From Lentisphaera araneosa HTCC2155 (GTDB lineage: Bacteria; Verrucomicrobiota; Lentisphaeria; Lentisphaerales; Lentisphaeraceae): a stretch of DNA of 64,000 nt. The notes beneath the pieces were generated by a model. That model saw only the letters and a program-made list of their open reading frames with translations. It did not search any database and was not told the DNA's origin. The stretch's first letter is position 1; each line of letters starts with the position of its first letter. The stretch spans positions 1 to 64,000 of the forward strand of contig NZ_ABCK01000022.1 of NCBI RefSeq assembly GCF_000170755.1, written 5' to 3'. A program made the position numbers and the translations under genes. Below, in pieces: positions 25,783 to 34,890 of the stretch.

Positions 25783-27324
25783 ATGAAAAAGCTAAAGCAC
25801 ATTATCACATTTAGATCAAGTCTAGTTTTTAGTTTACTAGCGCTATTCAGTACATCTCTGATTGGAGTCGAAAAGCCAAACGTCATTGTGATCTTAGCCG
25901 ATGACCTCGGCTACTCTGATCTGGGAATCTATGGCGGAGAAATCCAAACCCCAAATATCGATCAACTAGCGCGGGAAGGTGTACGCTTTACGGGGCTAAA
26001 GAATGCCTCGCGTTGTACACCATCACGAGCTTCCTTCTTGACCGGTCGCTATTCCCATGCGGTTGGCGTGGGGGCAATGTCGAAAGATGAGAATTTACCC
26101 GCTTATCGCGGTCAGCTCTCCGCCGATGCACCGACCATCGCAGAAATCATGAAAGCGCAAGGCTATGCGACGGGCATTGTCGGCAAATGGCATCAGACCT
26201 ATACCGGCAAGTCGAAACAAAAAGCGCTGTACCCTCTGGATCGCGGTTTCGACTTTTTTTACGGCACTTGGTGGGGAGCGAAGGATTACTTTAGCCCGAA
26301 ATTCATGATGAAGAATGATGAACACATACCCGATAGTACTAAATACCCAGATGACTTTTATCTAACTCACGCGCTATCGGATTCTGCGATTGAATTTGTT
26401 GAAGCGCAGAATGAGCAGAAGAACCCCTTCTTTTTGTACCTCGCTCATTATGCACCTCATGCGCCGATTCAGGCTCCTAAAGAAAGAATCCAAAAATGTG
26501 TTGAGCGTTATAAAGCCGGTTTTGTGAAACTCCAACAGGAGCGATTTGAACGTCAGAAAAAATTAGGCGTAGCGCCTAATAATGCCACTCTTCGCGATCA
26601 AACTAATAATTGGAATAGACTCAGTGAGAAAGATAAAGACGCATGGATAAATACCATGGCAACCTATGCAGCTATGATTGAAATTATGGATGATGGCATC
26701 GGTGAACTATTTGATGTCTTGAAGAAGAATGGTCAATACGATAATACTTTGATCTTATTTTTAAGTGATAATGGCTCGACTCCTGAGCACAAAGGAAAAA
26801 GGTCAGCAGCTCTTCTTTGTTCTGCACTCAGTAATACGCCATTCAACGGATTTAAGGCCCATGCACTTGAAGGAGGAATAGCTTCGCCACTCATTGTCAG
26901 CTGGCCAAAGCAACTTGCGGAACACGCAAATCAAATTCGTCATGGTCACTGCCATATTATCGATATCTTGCCCACTTGTCTGGAAGCAACTGGGATCAAT
27001 TTCCCCGAGTCATATAAAGGGCTAACTCCAGTGCAGCCGGATGGCATAAGCTTGATGGCTGCGGTAAAAGGAAAAGAATTAGAAAAGCGCACATTCTTTT
27101 GGGAACACCATCAAAGTCGGGCTGTTTATCAAGATGGCTGGAAATTAGTTGCAGATAAAGGTCCATGGAAACTTTATAACCTGAACAATGACCCAGGAGA
27201 AAAATCCGATTTGTCTAAGCAGTACCCGGAAAGAACTGAAGAACTTAAAGCGATGTGGACAAAATGGGGCACAGATTACGGCGTGATTCGCGTACCATCA
27301 AATAAGAAGAAGAAAAAGAAATAA
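25783..27324 (+). CDS. Exported sulfatase, FGly type (CTPSR)
   Basis: 513 residues with a signal peptide ending near LFSTSLIG. Metal-binding N-terminus NVIVILADDLGYSDLG, activation motif CTPSRASFLTGR with the Cys converted to formylglycine, GKWHQ with catalytic Lys/His, and FLSDNGSTPEH for the C-terminal metal ligands. It belongs with arylsulfatase-A-like S1 enzymes; the substrate subfamily cannot be fixed by eye. The C-terminus is an NKKKKKK tail. The sulfatase at 34891 is a close paralogue, sharing a long block (WWGAKDYFSPKFMMKN) almost unchanged. It needs a formylglycine-generating enzyme; the only SUMF1-type gene here is damaged, so a true maturase must lie elsewhere. Confidence 0.93.
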   Translation: MKKLKHIITFRSSLVFSLLALFSTSLIGVEKPNVIVILADDLGYSDLGIYGGEIQTPNIDQLAREGVRFTGLKNASRCTPSRASFLTGRYSHAVGVGAMSKDENLPAYRGQLSADAPTIAEIMKAQGYATGIVGKWHQTYTGKSKQKALYPLDRGFDFFYGTWWGAKDYFSPKFMMKNDEHIPDSTKYPDDFYLTHALSDSAIEFVEAQNEQKNPFFLYLAHYAPHAPIQAPKERIQKCVERYKAGFVKLQQERFERQKKLGVAPNNATLRDQTNNWNRLSEKDKDAWINTMATYAAMIEIMDDGIGELFDVLKKNGQYDNTLILFLSDNGSTPEHKGKRSAALLCSALSNTPFNGFKAHALEGGIASPLIVSWPKQLAEHANQIRHGHCHIIDILPTCLEATGINFPESYKGLTPVQPDGISLMAAVKGKELEKRTFFWEHHQSRAVYQDGWKLVADKGPWKLYNLNNDPGEKSDLSKQYPERTEELKAMWTKWGTDYGVIRVPSNKKKKKK

Positions 27325-27336
27325 AGACGCTCTTGG

Positions 27337-27521
27337 GCGCACCGCCGGCGCTCCCAAGAGAAGTTTGGCAACGTGAATATTGGGATCGTTTTATACGTAA
27401 TGAGAATCATTTTTTAAAGGCTATAGAGTACATTCATCAAAACCCGGTGAAGGCCGGTTTATGTACCAGTGCGGAAGAGTGGCTGTGGTCGAGTGCTTAT
27501 AAAAGTAACACGAGTGAGTGA
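27337..27521 (+). pseudogene. Truncated RAYT transposase copy (C-terminal piece)
   Basis: Codes for VWQREYWDRFIRNENHFLKA, then IEYIHQNPVKAGL, nearly identical in DNA to the end of the intact RAYT at 47535-48236. The homology begins inside a REP sequence (CGCCGGCGCTCCCA at 27346-27359), at the same point where a REP lies within the intact gene. HUH and N-terminal parts are absent, so this is a remnant carried with its REP-rich 3' flank. Confidence 0.85.
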
Positions 27522-27576
27522 TTTCATATACTCTTGATAAGAGTTATTAAGTGGGGGTTTGATATAGCTTTGTTAA

Positions 27577-27740
27577 TGCCGGCGAGTCGCCAGCGCTCCC
27601 GTGTGTTTTCGTGTTTAAAAAACTTAGATCTTAATTTATGTATGCCGGCGGGTCGCCAGCGCTCCCAAGTGAGCATGCAATGGAGTACTCATGCCGGCGG
27701 GTCGCCAGCGCTCCCAAGTGAGCATGCAATGGAGTACAGA
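27577..27740 (-). repeat. Three REP hairpins downstream of the RAYT remnant
   Basis: REP units on the minus strand at 27577-27600, 27643-27666 and 27692-27715 (ATGCCGGCGGGTCGCCAGCG core). The last two are part of a roughly 49-bp tandem duplication (GTGAGCATGCAATGGAGTAC follows each). The flank AACTTAGATCTTAATTTATG before the second REP recurs at 48345-48364, so this locus copied the downstream side of the intact RAYT locus. 27741-27844 holds no gene. Confidence 0.85.
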
Positions 27741-27844
27741 AGAGTATAGGGATTGCGGGTTCCGCTAAGGCTGATTGATTAAATGATAAGCATCAAAGTT
27801 AGAGTTATTTACTAAAAAAATGTCAAAAATCAAAAAAAAAGCAC

Positions 27845-27873
27845 GGCAGGTTTTTCTCTGAGGGGAATAAAGA
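27845..27873 (+). promoter_or_regulatory. Two-box ECF-type promoter of FAD oxidoreductase 2 and the degradation operon
   Basis: GGCAGGT at 27845-27851, a 12-nt spacer, then GGAATAAAGA at 27864-27873, the weakest second box of the five (6 of 10). The extended upstream part GCACGGCAGGTTTT is identical to the one before the pseudopilin gene. The ATG lies at 27917. Confidence 0.65.
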
Positions 27874-27916
27874 GTTGACAAGAAGGAATATTTTTAAAAA
27901 TTTAAGGAAGTAGTAT

Positions 27917-30916
27917 ATGAGGCCCTCATTTATTTTCACAGTCATAGTACTGAGTATGTTATTATTGGTGGAAAGCCAAGCACAAACTAAAACCGTGAGT
28001 GAATCTGAACGCCAGATTCCTCTGTCTTATGATGTGGATGTCATTGTCGTTGGTGGTACTCTACGAGGCGTTGCCGCTGCAGAAGCAGCTGCTAAGCAAG
28101 GCGCGAAAGTCTTTCTTGTAACTGACCGTCCTTATTTAGGCGAAGATGTCTGTGCCACTCAAAGACTTTGGATTAAGTCCGATCAAAAACCAACGACTGA
28201 ATTGGGTGGGTCAATTTATGGCAAGGCCCGCAAAACAAAAAATGGCTACTCAATTGTTACACCAATGGATGTTAAGCGTAAGCTGGACGAGGCTCTATTA
28301 AATAAAAAAGTCCCTTACCTTTATGGCAGTTACCTAACTGAAATTCTTCATGACCCAAATGGTGAAGTCGCCGGCATTGTAGTGGCTAACCGTTCTGGTA
28401 GACAAGCGATTCGTGGGAAAATCATCATTGATGCGACTGACCGGGCTTTTGCGGCGCGAATGGCAGGTGCAGATTTTACGTCGTACCCAGCGGGTCCTCA
28501 AAAGTTCAAACGTATTATTATTGGCGGTGAGCCAAATAAAGAAGCAAAAGATTTAGGTTTTCAGTACACCGTTGTGCAAGTAGCTAACAAGCCGAAAACC
28601 ATAAAAAATTCCTACGCAGTTTATGAATACGATTTAGAAATCTCCATGAAAGATGGTTCATTTAAATCCTTTATTAAGGCTGACAAGATTGCCCGCGATA
28701 AAAGCTATCATTTTGGTCAGGCGACTTATTCTGAGAAGTTATTCCAGATTCCACCAGATAACTTAAAATCGATCAGATCTCATCAGGGCTCATGGGAAAG
28801 TGCTAAAAGCATTCCAATTGAAGCCATGACACCAAAAGGTTTAAAGCATCTTTATGTTCTCGGTGGCTGTGCCGATGTCTCACGTTCAGCAGCGGAACAA
28901 TTACTTAGACCGCTCAATAGTTTACAGCTCGGTCAAATATTGGGTGCAAAGGTCGCTAAAAAAGCCATAGAGAGAGAATTAGCTCCTGCAAGTCAACTTG
29001 TTGTTGCCGGTCATGGTGGCAAAGCGACAATTCAGGCTGAAGTTGGTGATGTTTTAACTGGCTTGCGCTGGAAACCTTCTGAGGGTTCAGTCCGTAGCCC
29101 TGCCAGAGCTTTACCGGTAATTGGTCGTTACGACACTGTCGTCGTTGGTGGTGGCACAGGTGGAGCCGCAGCCGGGATTGGCGCTGCTAGAGCAGGGGCT
29201 CGTACACTTGTTATTGAACATTTACACGGACTTGGTGGCGTTGGTACTCTTGGTCGTATAGCCATTTATTATAACGGCAATAAAGCCGGCTTTAATGCCG
29301 AAGTGGAAAGAGAAATTACGGCACTGGCGGATGAAAAGTTTAAGCCGCGAGGCCACCATAAAAACATTCCCTTTGACATTGAAACCAAGATGGAATGGTT
29401 GCGCAAAGAAATCAATAAAGCCGGAGGTGAGGTATGGTACCTGACTTTGGGTGTTGGCTCAGTCCTTCAAGATAAGCGTTTTACGGGCGTTGTTGTGGCC
29501 ACACCAGAAGGCCGTGGCGTCATTCTCGCCAATACCGTCATTGACTCGACTGGTAACTCAGTTATTCCTCATTGCGCCGGGCTTGAAACTCAGATGATTG
29601 ACAATGAGCATATTTCCGTTCAAGGAACGGGTTTACCTCCCTGGCACCCCGGTGATAATATGATGAATTCAGATTGGACTTTTGGTCACGATGATGACGT
29701 TTTGGATATTTGGCGCATGCATGTTGTAGCAAAACAAAAATTTAAAAACGACTATGACTTAGGGCAACTGATTGATTCTCGAGTCAGACGTCGTATCTAT
29801 GGCGATGTCTACATCACCCCGATGGATATCCTCAATAAGCGAGTCTACCCGGATGTGATAACTGTGGCCAAAAGTGACTTTGATAATCATGGTTTCTCTA
29901 GACATAACATGTTTATGGTTTATCGCCCGGCAAGAGAGTACATGTACGGCAACATACCTTACCGGGCTTTATTGCCGAAAGGCTACGATGGCATCCTAGT
30001 AACCGGGCTTGGAATTAGTGGTGATGGCGATGCCATGCCAGTCATACGTATGCAACGCGACATCGAAAACCATAGTTATGCCGCAGGTTATGCTTCCGCC
30101 ATGGCGGCTCGTAACCAATCGACTGTGCGAAAGATTGATATCAAAGAACTGCAAAGACACTTAGTTGACATTGGTACCATCCCTGAAAAGTATATTGATG
30201 CGAAAGACAGTTTCCCTTTAAGTGAGAGTACGATTCGCGAAGCGGTAAAAAGTCTTGGCAAGGATTACTCAGGAATTGAGAAGATTTTAACTCAAGTCGA
30301 TACCGCTATTCCAATGATGCAGGGGGCTTACAAAGCTGCAAATGATCCTGAAGTTAAATTGCGTTACGCTCATGTACTTGGCCTTTTTTACGACGCTACA
30401 GGTGTTGATGATTTGCTAAGGGCAGTCAGTAAAGCAAAGTGGGATAAAGGCTGGAAATTTAAAGGTTGTGGTAACTTTGGTCCAACTACAAGTCCACTTG
30501 ATAACTTAATTATTGCACTGGGACGTACAGGCGATGAAAGAGCGCTGGCAGTACTCATTAAAAAAGCTGAGCAGCTCAATACAAAACATGCCCTCTCGCA
30601 CTTTCGTGCGCTATCAGTCGCCTTTGAAGCGCTCAAAAAGCCAGAAGCAGCAAAAGCACTCGTCGGACTTTTGGAACTCCCTAAAACAAAAGGCAATGCC
30701 TTTTTGGACATAAATAAAGTTAATAAAATAACGCCTGCCAATAATTATGATTGTACGACTCGTGAGGTTTCATTGAGAGAGCTCATTGTCGCACGGGCCT
30801 TGTACCGTTGTGGTGATTATCAGGGGATGGGTAAGAAGACCCTTGAGGCTTACAGCAAAGATTTCCGTGGACATTATGCGATTCACGCCAGAGCTATTTT
30901 AAAAGAACAAAATTAA
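27917..30916 (+). CDS. Exported FAD-dependent oxidoreductase with two dinucleotide-binding modules (paralogue 2)
   Basis: 999 residues; signal peptide MRPSFIFTVIVLSMLLLVES then QAQ. First module: YDVDVIVVGGTLRGVAAAEA (about residue 38). Second module: YDTVVVGGGTGGAAAGIGAA (about residue 405) with LGGVGTLGRIAI. HEAT-like helices end the protein. It matches the 22524 gene along its length, including GRQAIRGK and the MQRDIENHSYAAGYA region, so the two are ancient paralogues. It is first in a run of same-strand genes with 19-120 nt gaps leading into two GH105 enzymes and several sulfatases. Probable role: oxidation of a sugar intermediate in the periplasm (inference). Confidence 0.86.
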   Translation: MRPSFIFTVIVLSMLLLVESQAQTKTVSESERQIPLSYDVDVIVVGGTLRGVAAAEAAAKQGAKVFLVTDRPYLGEDVCATQRLWIKSDQKPTTELGGSIYGKARKTKNGYSIVTPMDVKRKLDEALLNKKVPYLYGSYLTEILHDPNGEVAGIVVANRSGRQAIRGKIIIDATDRAFAARMAGADFTSYPAGPQKFKRIIIGGEPNKEAKDLGFQYTVVQVANKPKTIKNSYAVYEYDLEISMKDGSFKSFIKADKIARDKSYHFGQATYSEKLFQIPPDNLKSIRSHQGSWESAKSIPIEAMTPKGLKHLYVLGGCADVSRSAAEQLLRPLNSLQLGQILGAKVAKKAIERELAPASQLVVAGHGGKATIQAEVGDVLTGLRWKPSEGSVRSPARALPVIGRYDTVVVGGGTGGAAAGIGAARAGARTLVIEHLHGLGGVGTLGRIAIYYNGNKAGFNAEVEREITALADEKFKPRGHHKNIPFDIETKMEWLRKEINKAGGEVWYLTLGVGSVLQDKRFTGVVVATPEGRGVILANTVIDSTGNSVIPHCAGLETQMIDNEHISVQGTGLPPWHPGDNMMNSDWTFGHDDDVLDIWRMHVVAKQKFKNDYDLGQLIDSRVRRRIYGDVYITPMDILNKRVYPDVITVAKSDFDNHGFSRHNMFMVYRPAREYMYGNIPYRALLPKGYDGILVTGLGISGDGDAMPVIRMQRDIENHSYAAGYASAMAARNQSTVRKIDIKELQRHLVDIGTIPEKYIDAKDSFPLSESTIREAVKSLGKDYSGIEKILTQVDTAIPMMQGAYKAANDPEVKLRYAHVLGLFYDATGVDDLLRAVSKAKWDKGWKFKGCGNFGPTTSPLDNLIIALGRTGDERALAVLIKKAEQLNTKHALSHFRALSVAFEALKKPEAAKALVGLLELPKTKGNAFLDINKVNKITPANNYDCTTREVSLRELIVARALYRCGDYQGMGKKTLEAYSKDFRGHYAIHARAILKEQN

Positions 30917-30935
30917 AGGAAAATATAAAGGACTT

Positions 30936-32075
30936 ATGAAAAAACTTATCGTACTGCTTTGTGCAGTCTTAGTGGCCAGTACTTATGCTCAAGAAGCTAA
31001 ACCCTTGCCGGTGAAGTCAGCCATTGAAATGGCTGAGACAGTTATCGCTGAAACGGCTTTAGAAAAGGGCCAAAAGCCAAGGCGTTATAATTACTGGATG
31101 TACCAAAATTATATGATAACAGAGGGAATAAAGGCGATGGGCGAGGCTTTAGGTCGCCCGGACTTCAGTTCTTATCAAGATAAACAGATGCTGTACTTTC
31201 TCGAAGAGTACAAAAATATTAAACCCATGACTGGCATGTACCTACATCCAGGAACCATGTGGCACTGTGGTATGGTCGCTAGCCTTTATGATATAAAAAG
31301 GAAAAGTGATCATCCGGAAATTGATCGAGGAATTAGCTATTTTCAAAAGATGTTAAATAATGCACCTAAAGTAGCTGGTGGTACCTTAGCTCGATATAGA
31401 CCTGAGTGGAAATCTAAGGCGATTCAAATTGATGACTTGTACATGGTTACCCCATACTGGGCACGTAAATCGGTTGATCATGACGAAGCTAAATATCTTG
31501 ATTTGGCGATCGAAGAAACCCTTAGTTATTACAAGCATCTGTGGAATGCTGAGACAAAATTATTTCATTGTCTATGGCTCGAAAAAAAGCCGGAAGTTAA
31601 AATTCCGCACTGGGCTAGAGGCAATGGCTGGTTTGTTCTGGGCATCACGGATTTGCTAAATTTCGTGCCCGAAAACCATCCGAAACGAGCTGAGCTTTTA
31701 GAGGTCTATAATAATGTAATGCTGGGTCTTATGGCGCGTCAAAATAAAGATGGCTTATGGCATCAGGTATTAGATCACCCGGAAAGTTATACCGAGACAT
31801 CGAGCTCCGGCATGTTCACTTACAGCCTATTGCACGGCTCTGCCAAGGGCTGGCTGCCGCCATCTGCTCGCACTGCCGGTATTAAAGGCTGGAACGGACT
31901 GCAGACAAAACTAACAGACAATAATCAACTAGAAGATGTTTGTAGGAGTACCGGTATGTCTGAGGACCTCGACTACTACTTTAACCGTGAGCGGATTACT
32001 CACGATCAACACGGCATAGGCCCCTTCCTATTGTCAGCATCAGAAATCATTAAGCTTAAGTCAAACAAGCTCTAA
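30936..32075 (+). CDS. GH105 unsaturated glycuronyl/rhamnogalacturonyl hydrolase (copy 1)
   Basis: 379 residues, signal peptide MKKLIVLLCAVLVASTYAQE. The six-hairpin fold of GH88/GH105 is recognised from NYWMYQNYMITEGI, QIDDLYMVTPYWAR, HCLWLEKKPEVKIPHWARGN followed by GWFV, the MARQNKDGLWHQVLDHP block and ETSSSGMFTYSLLHG. The Asp in QIDD and the RGNGW loop are the expected active-site region. Such enzymes hydrolyse the unsaturated uronyl end left by polysaccharide lyases, usually inside the cell, but here a signal peptide indicates export. It follows the oxidoreductase by 19 nt with an AAAGGA ribosome site and is followed by a tandem copy. Confidence 0.92.
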   Translation: MKKLIVLLCAVLVASTYAQEAKPLPVKSAIEMAETVIAETALEKGQKPRRYNYWMYQNYMITEGIKAMGEALGRPDFSSYQDKQMLYFLEEYKNIKPMTGMYLHPGTMWHCGMVASLYDIKRKSDHPEIDRGISYFQKMLNNAPKVAGGTLARYRPEWKSKAIQIDDLYMVTPYWARKSVDHDEAKYLDLAIEETLSYYKHLWNAETKLFHCLWLEKKPEVKIPHWARGNGWFVLGITDLLNFVPENHPKRAELLEVYNNVMLGLMARQNKDGLWHQVLDHPESYTETSSSGMFTYSLLHGSAKGWLPPSARTAGIKGWNGLQTKLTDNNQLEDVCRSTGMSEDLDYYFNRERITHDQHGIGPFLLSASEIIKLKSNKL

Positions 32076-32080
32076 TTCAT

Positions 32081-32190
32081 AAAATATAAGTGATTCAATT
32101 AAAGGAAAATATTAGCGACTTATGAAAAAACTTATCGTACTACTGTGTGCAGTCTTAGTGACCAGTAATTATGCTCAAGAAGCTAAAGCG
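32081..32190 (+). repeat. Leader cassette copy (ribosome site plus signal peptide)
   Basis: About 110 bp covering the upstream leader, the AAAGGAAAAT ribosome site and the signal-peptide codons of the second GH105 gene. It is nearly identical to 33271-33380 before the next sulfatase and partly to 30912-31005 before the first GH105 gene. The first 48 nt of the 32081 and 33271 copies match exactly. Confidence 0.85.
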
Positions 32191-33261
32191 CTACCACTGA
32201 AAGCCGCTATTAAAATGGCTGAGACTGTGATCGCTGAAACGGCTTTAGAAAAGGGTCAAAAGCCGACGCGTTATAATTACTGGATGTACCAGAACTACAT
32301 GATTGCCGAAGGCATCAAATCCATGGGCGACACTTTGGGCCGCCCAGAGTTCAGTGAATATAAAGAGAAACAACTCATGTATTACTGCGATTCATTCAAT
32401 AAAATTAAGGATAAACGTACAAAACAACATTATCTCAAACCAAATTCTCTATGGCATAGTGGTATGGTTGCTAGTTTCGTTGAAGCACAAGCAACAAGCG
32501 ATCACCCTGAAATCACCCGTGGAATATCTTACTTCCAAGGCATGCTGAATAAAGCGCCTAAAATTGCAGATGGAACACTCACTCGCTATAAACCTCGATG
32601 GAAGTCAAAGGGTGTGCAAATTGACGATTTATATATGCTTGCCCCCTATTGGGTACGTAAATCCAAGCAAAGTGGCAATCCAGAATACCTTGAGAAAGCC
32701 ATAGAAGAAACTCTCAGTTATTATAAATATTTGTGGAATTCGCAAACAAAATTAATGCATTGTCTATGGCTGGAAAAGAAGCCAGAAGCCAAAATTCATC
32801 ATTGGGGGCGTGGCAATGGCTGGTTTGTTATGGCTATTACTGACTTGCTGCACTTTGTCCCTGAAAATCATCCAAAAAGAGCCGAGCTCCTAAAGATCTA
32901 CAACAATGTTATGCTTGGCCTTATGGCTCGTCAAAATAAAGACGGCTTATGGCACCAGGTTTTAGATCGCCCAGAAAGTTATACCGAGACATCCTGTTCC
33001 GGCATGTTTACTTACAGCCTTTTACTCGGCTCTAATAAGGGTTGGTTGCCGGCATCTGCTCGCACTGCTGGCATAAAAGGTTGGAATGGACTGCAAACAA
33101 AGTTAACGGATAAAAATCAACTCAAAGACGTCTGTGTCGGAACCGATATGTCCGAAGATGTGCAATACTTCTTTAAGCGTCCCCGGGTTACCCACGATCA
33201 ACACGGTACAGGACCCTATCTACTTGCCGCATCAGAACTTATGAAGCTTAAGAAAAAATAA
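32122..33261 (+). CDS. GH105 unsaturated glycuronyl/rhamnogalacturonyl hydrolase (copy 2)
   Basis: 379 residues, the same length as copy 1 and similar throughout: signal peptide MKKLIVLLCAVLVTSNYAQE, QIDDLYMLAPYWVRKS, KIHHWGRGNGWFV, MARQNKDGLWHQVLDRP and ETSCSGMFTYSLLLG. The two arose by tandem duplication. The differences cluster in residues 80-110, which line the substrate entrance in this fold, so the copies may cleave different oligosaccharides (inference). The active-site Asp and RGNGW are kept in both. It has the leader cassette also found before the next gene. Confidence 0.92.
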   Translation: MKKLIVLLCAVLVTSNYAQEAKALPLKAAIKMAETVIAETALEKGQKPTRYNYWMYQNYMIAEGIKSMGDTLGRPEFSEYKEKQLMYYCDSFNKIKDKRTKQHYLKPNSLWHSGMVASFVEAQATSDHPEITRGISYFQGMLNKAPKIADGTLTRYKPRWKSKGVQIDDLYMLAPYWVRKSKQSGNPEYLEKAIEETLSYYKYLWNSQTKLMHCLWLEKKPEAKIHHWGRGNGWFVMAITDLLHFVPENHPKRAELLKIYNNVMLGLMARQNKDGLWHQVLDRPESYTETSCSGMFTYSLLLGSNKGWLPASARTAGIKGWNGLQTKLTDKNQLKDVCVGTDMSEDVQYFFKRPRVTHDQHGTGPYLLAASELMKLKKK

Positions 33262-33270
33262 TAAATGATA

Positions 33271-33380
33271 AAAATATAAGTGATTCAATTAAAGGAAAAT
33301 ATTAGCGACTTATGAAAAAGCTTATCATACTACTTTTTGCAGTCTTAGTGACCAGCACTTATGCTCAAGAAACTCAAGCC
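33271..33380 (+). repeat. Leader cassette copy in front of a sulfatase
   Basis: Same 110-bp leader, ribosome site and signal-peptide codons as 32081-32190, now fused to a sulfatase. The encoded similarity continues past the signal peptide into AETAVAKTALKK, which resembles AETVIAETALEK of the GH105 genes, then stops where the sulfatase domain begins. Confidence 0.85.
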
Positions 33381-34853
33381 TTGGCTGAGACGGCAGTCGC
33401 GAAAACGGCTCTTAAAAAGCAACCGAATATATTGTTTGCTATTGCCGATGATATGTCGCATGCCAGCGCCTATGGACACAAATGGGTAAGCACACCCCAT
33501 TTCGATAAACTCGCTCGCGAAGGGATACTGTTTAAGAACGCATTTACCACTAATCCGAAGTGTGGACCATCGCGTGCTGCAACCTTGGGCGGACGCCATT
33601 TCTGGCAGATGAAAGCCGGATCGTGTCATTGGAATGTGTGGCCGAATGAATTAAAAATTTATACCGACCTCTTGGCAGAAGCGGGTTACCACGTTGGCTT
33701 GACCGGTAAGGGCTGGGGACCTGGAGACTACAAGAAACGCGGTGGGCGTGTTCATAACCCTGCGGGAAAGGCCTACAATACGCAGAAGAAAAAATTCCAG
33801 GTGGGCATAAGCGACAATAACTATTCAGGCAATTTTAAGGAGTTTCTCAAAAAGCGAAAATCAGGGCAGCCGTTCTGCTTCTGGTATGGAGCAAAAGAAC
33901 CTCATCGTGGGTATCTAACTGGTTCGGGAATTAGAAGCGGTCTTGATCCTAAAACAGTGAAAGTACCAAGTTACTACCCAGACCATGCTGATGTGCGCAG
34001 CGACTTTCTGGATTATGCTTTGGAGGTGAACTGGTTTGATAAACACCTCGGCGAGATTGTTGAATACCTGCGCGAGATTGGGGAGCTGGACAATACTCTG
34101 ATTATTGCAACTAGTGATAACGGAGCACCCTTTCCACGGATCAAGGGACAGATATACGATGAAGACTTTCGTTTGCCAATGGCTGCACGTTGGGGGGCTG
34201 TCCACAAAGGTGGAGCAGTTGTGGAGGACTTTGTGAACAATATCGATATTGGTCCAACCTTTCTTGAAGCCGCAGGCGTAGAAATTCCGGAGGAGATGTC
34301 TGGCCGAAGCTTTGTTGATATTTTCAAAGCAAATACAAGCGGTTTTGTTGATCCGAAACGCGACTTTGTTTGTGTGGGACGCGAGAATCATGATTTAGGC
34401 CGGGAAGGGGATCTGGGCTATCCCGTGCGCGCCATACGGACTCGAGACTACCTGTATGTACATAACTTTGCTCCGGATCGGTGGCCGGCGGGCAACCCTG
34501 AAACAGGTTTTACAAACTGTGATAGCTCGCCGACGAAAAGTCTGATCCTCAAGTTGCATAAAGAGGGTAACAGTCAGTACTTTGAGGCAAATTTTGGAAA
34601 GCGGCCTCAAGAGCAGTTGTTCAAGTTGTCAGTAGATCCAGAGTGCATGAAAAATCTAGCTCAGAACCCGGAGTATTCTAAGATAAAAAAAGAACTCTGG
34701 GAGCAGCTGAAGACGACATTGATAGAGACCAAAGACCCTCGCATCCTAGGCAAGGGCAAGGTGTTTGATGATTATGAATATATCGGCAGTGACAAAGCTA
34801 AGCACTCATGGAAAGCCTATATAGAGGGCTGGTGGAAACGACAAAGGTATTAA
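33312..34853 (+). CDS. Exported sulfatase, FGly type (CGPSR), with GH105-derived leader
   Basis: 513 residues. After a signal peptide and linker copied from the neighbouring GH105 genes, the sulfatase begins at about residue 36 (QPNILFAIADDMSHASAYGH). Activation motif KCGPSRAATLGG; the usual GKWH is replaced by GKGWGPGDY. TSDNGAPFPRIKG supplies the C-terminal metal ligands. The pattern (DDMSH, CGPSR, NGAPFPR) is that of the heparan N-sulfatase-like S1_8 group. It follows the second GH105 gene by 50 nt. Its N-terminus is an evident domain graft rather than a native sulfatase signal peptide. Confidence 0.92.
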   Translation: MKKLIILLFAVLVTSTYAQETQALAETAVAKTALKKQPNILFAIADDMSHASAYGHKWVSTPHFDKLAREGILFKNAFTTNPKCGPSRAATLGGRHFWQMKAGSCHWNVWPNELKIYTDLLAEAGYHVGLTGKGWGPGDYKKRGGRVHNPAGKAYNTQKKKFQVGISDNNYSGNFKEFLKKRKSGQPFCFWYGAKEPHRGYLTGSGIRSGLDPKTVKVPSYYPDHADVRSDFLDYALEVNWFDKHLGEIVEYLREIGELDNTLIIATSDNGAPFPRIKGQIYDEDFRLPMAARWGAVHKGGAVVEDFVNNIDIGPTFLEAAGVEIPEEMSGRSFVDIFKANTSGFVDPKRDFVCVGRENHDLGREGDLGYPVRAIRTRDYLYVHNFAPDRWPAGNPETGFTNCDSSPTKSLILKLHKEGNSQYFEANFGKRPQEQLFKLSVDPECMKNLAQNPEYSKIKKELWEQLKTTLIETKDPRILGKGKVFDDYEYIGSDKAKHSWKAYIEGWWKRQRY

Positions 34854-34890
34854 GCTCAAAAAAACTCAGTTAAAAATAATTGGAGAAACA

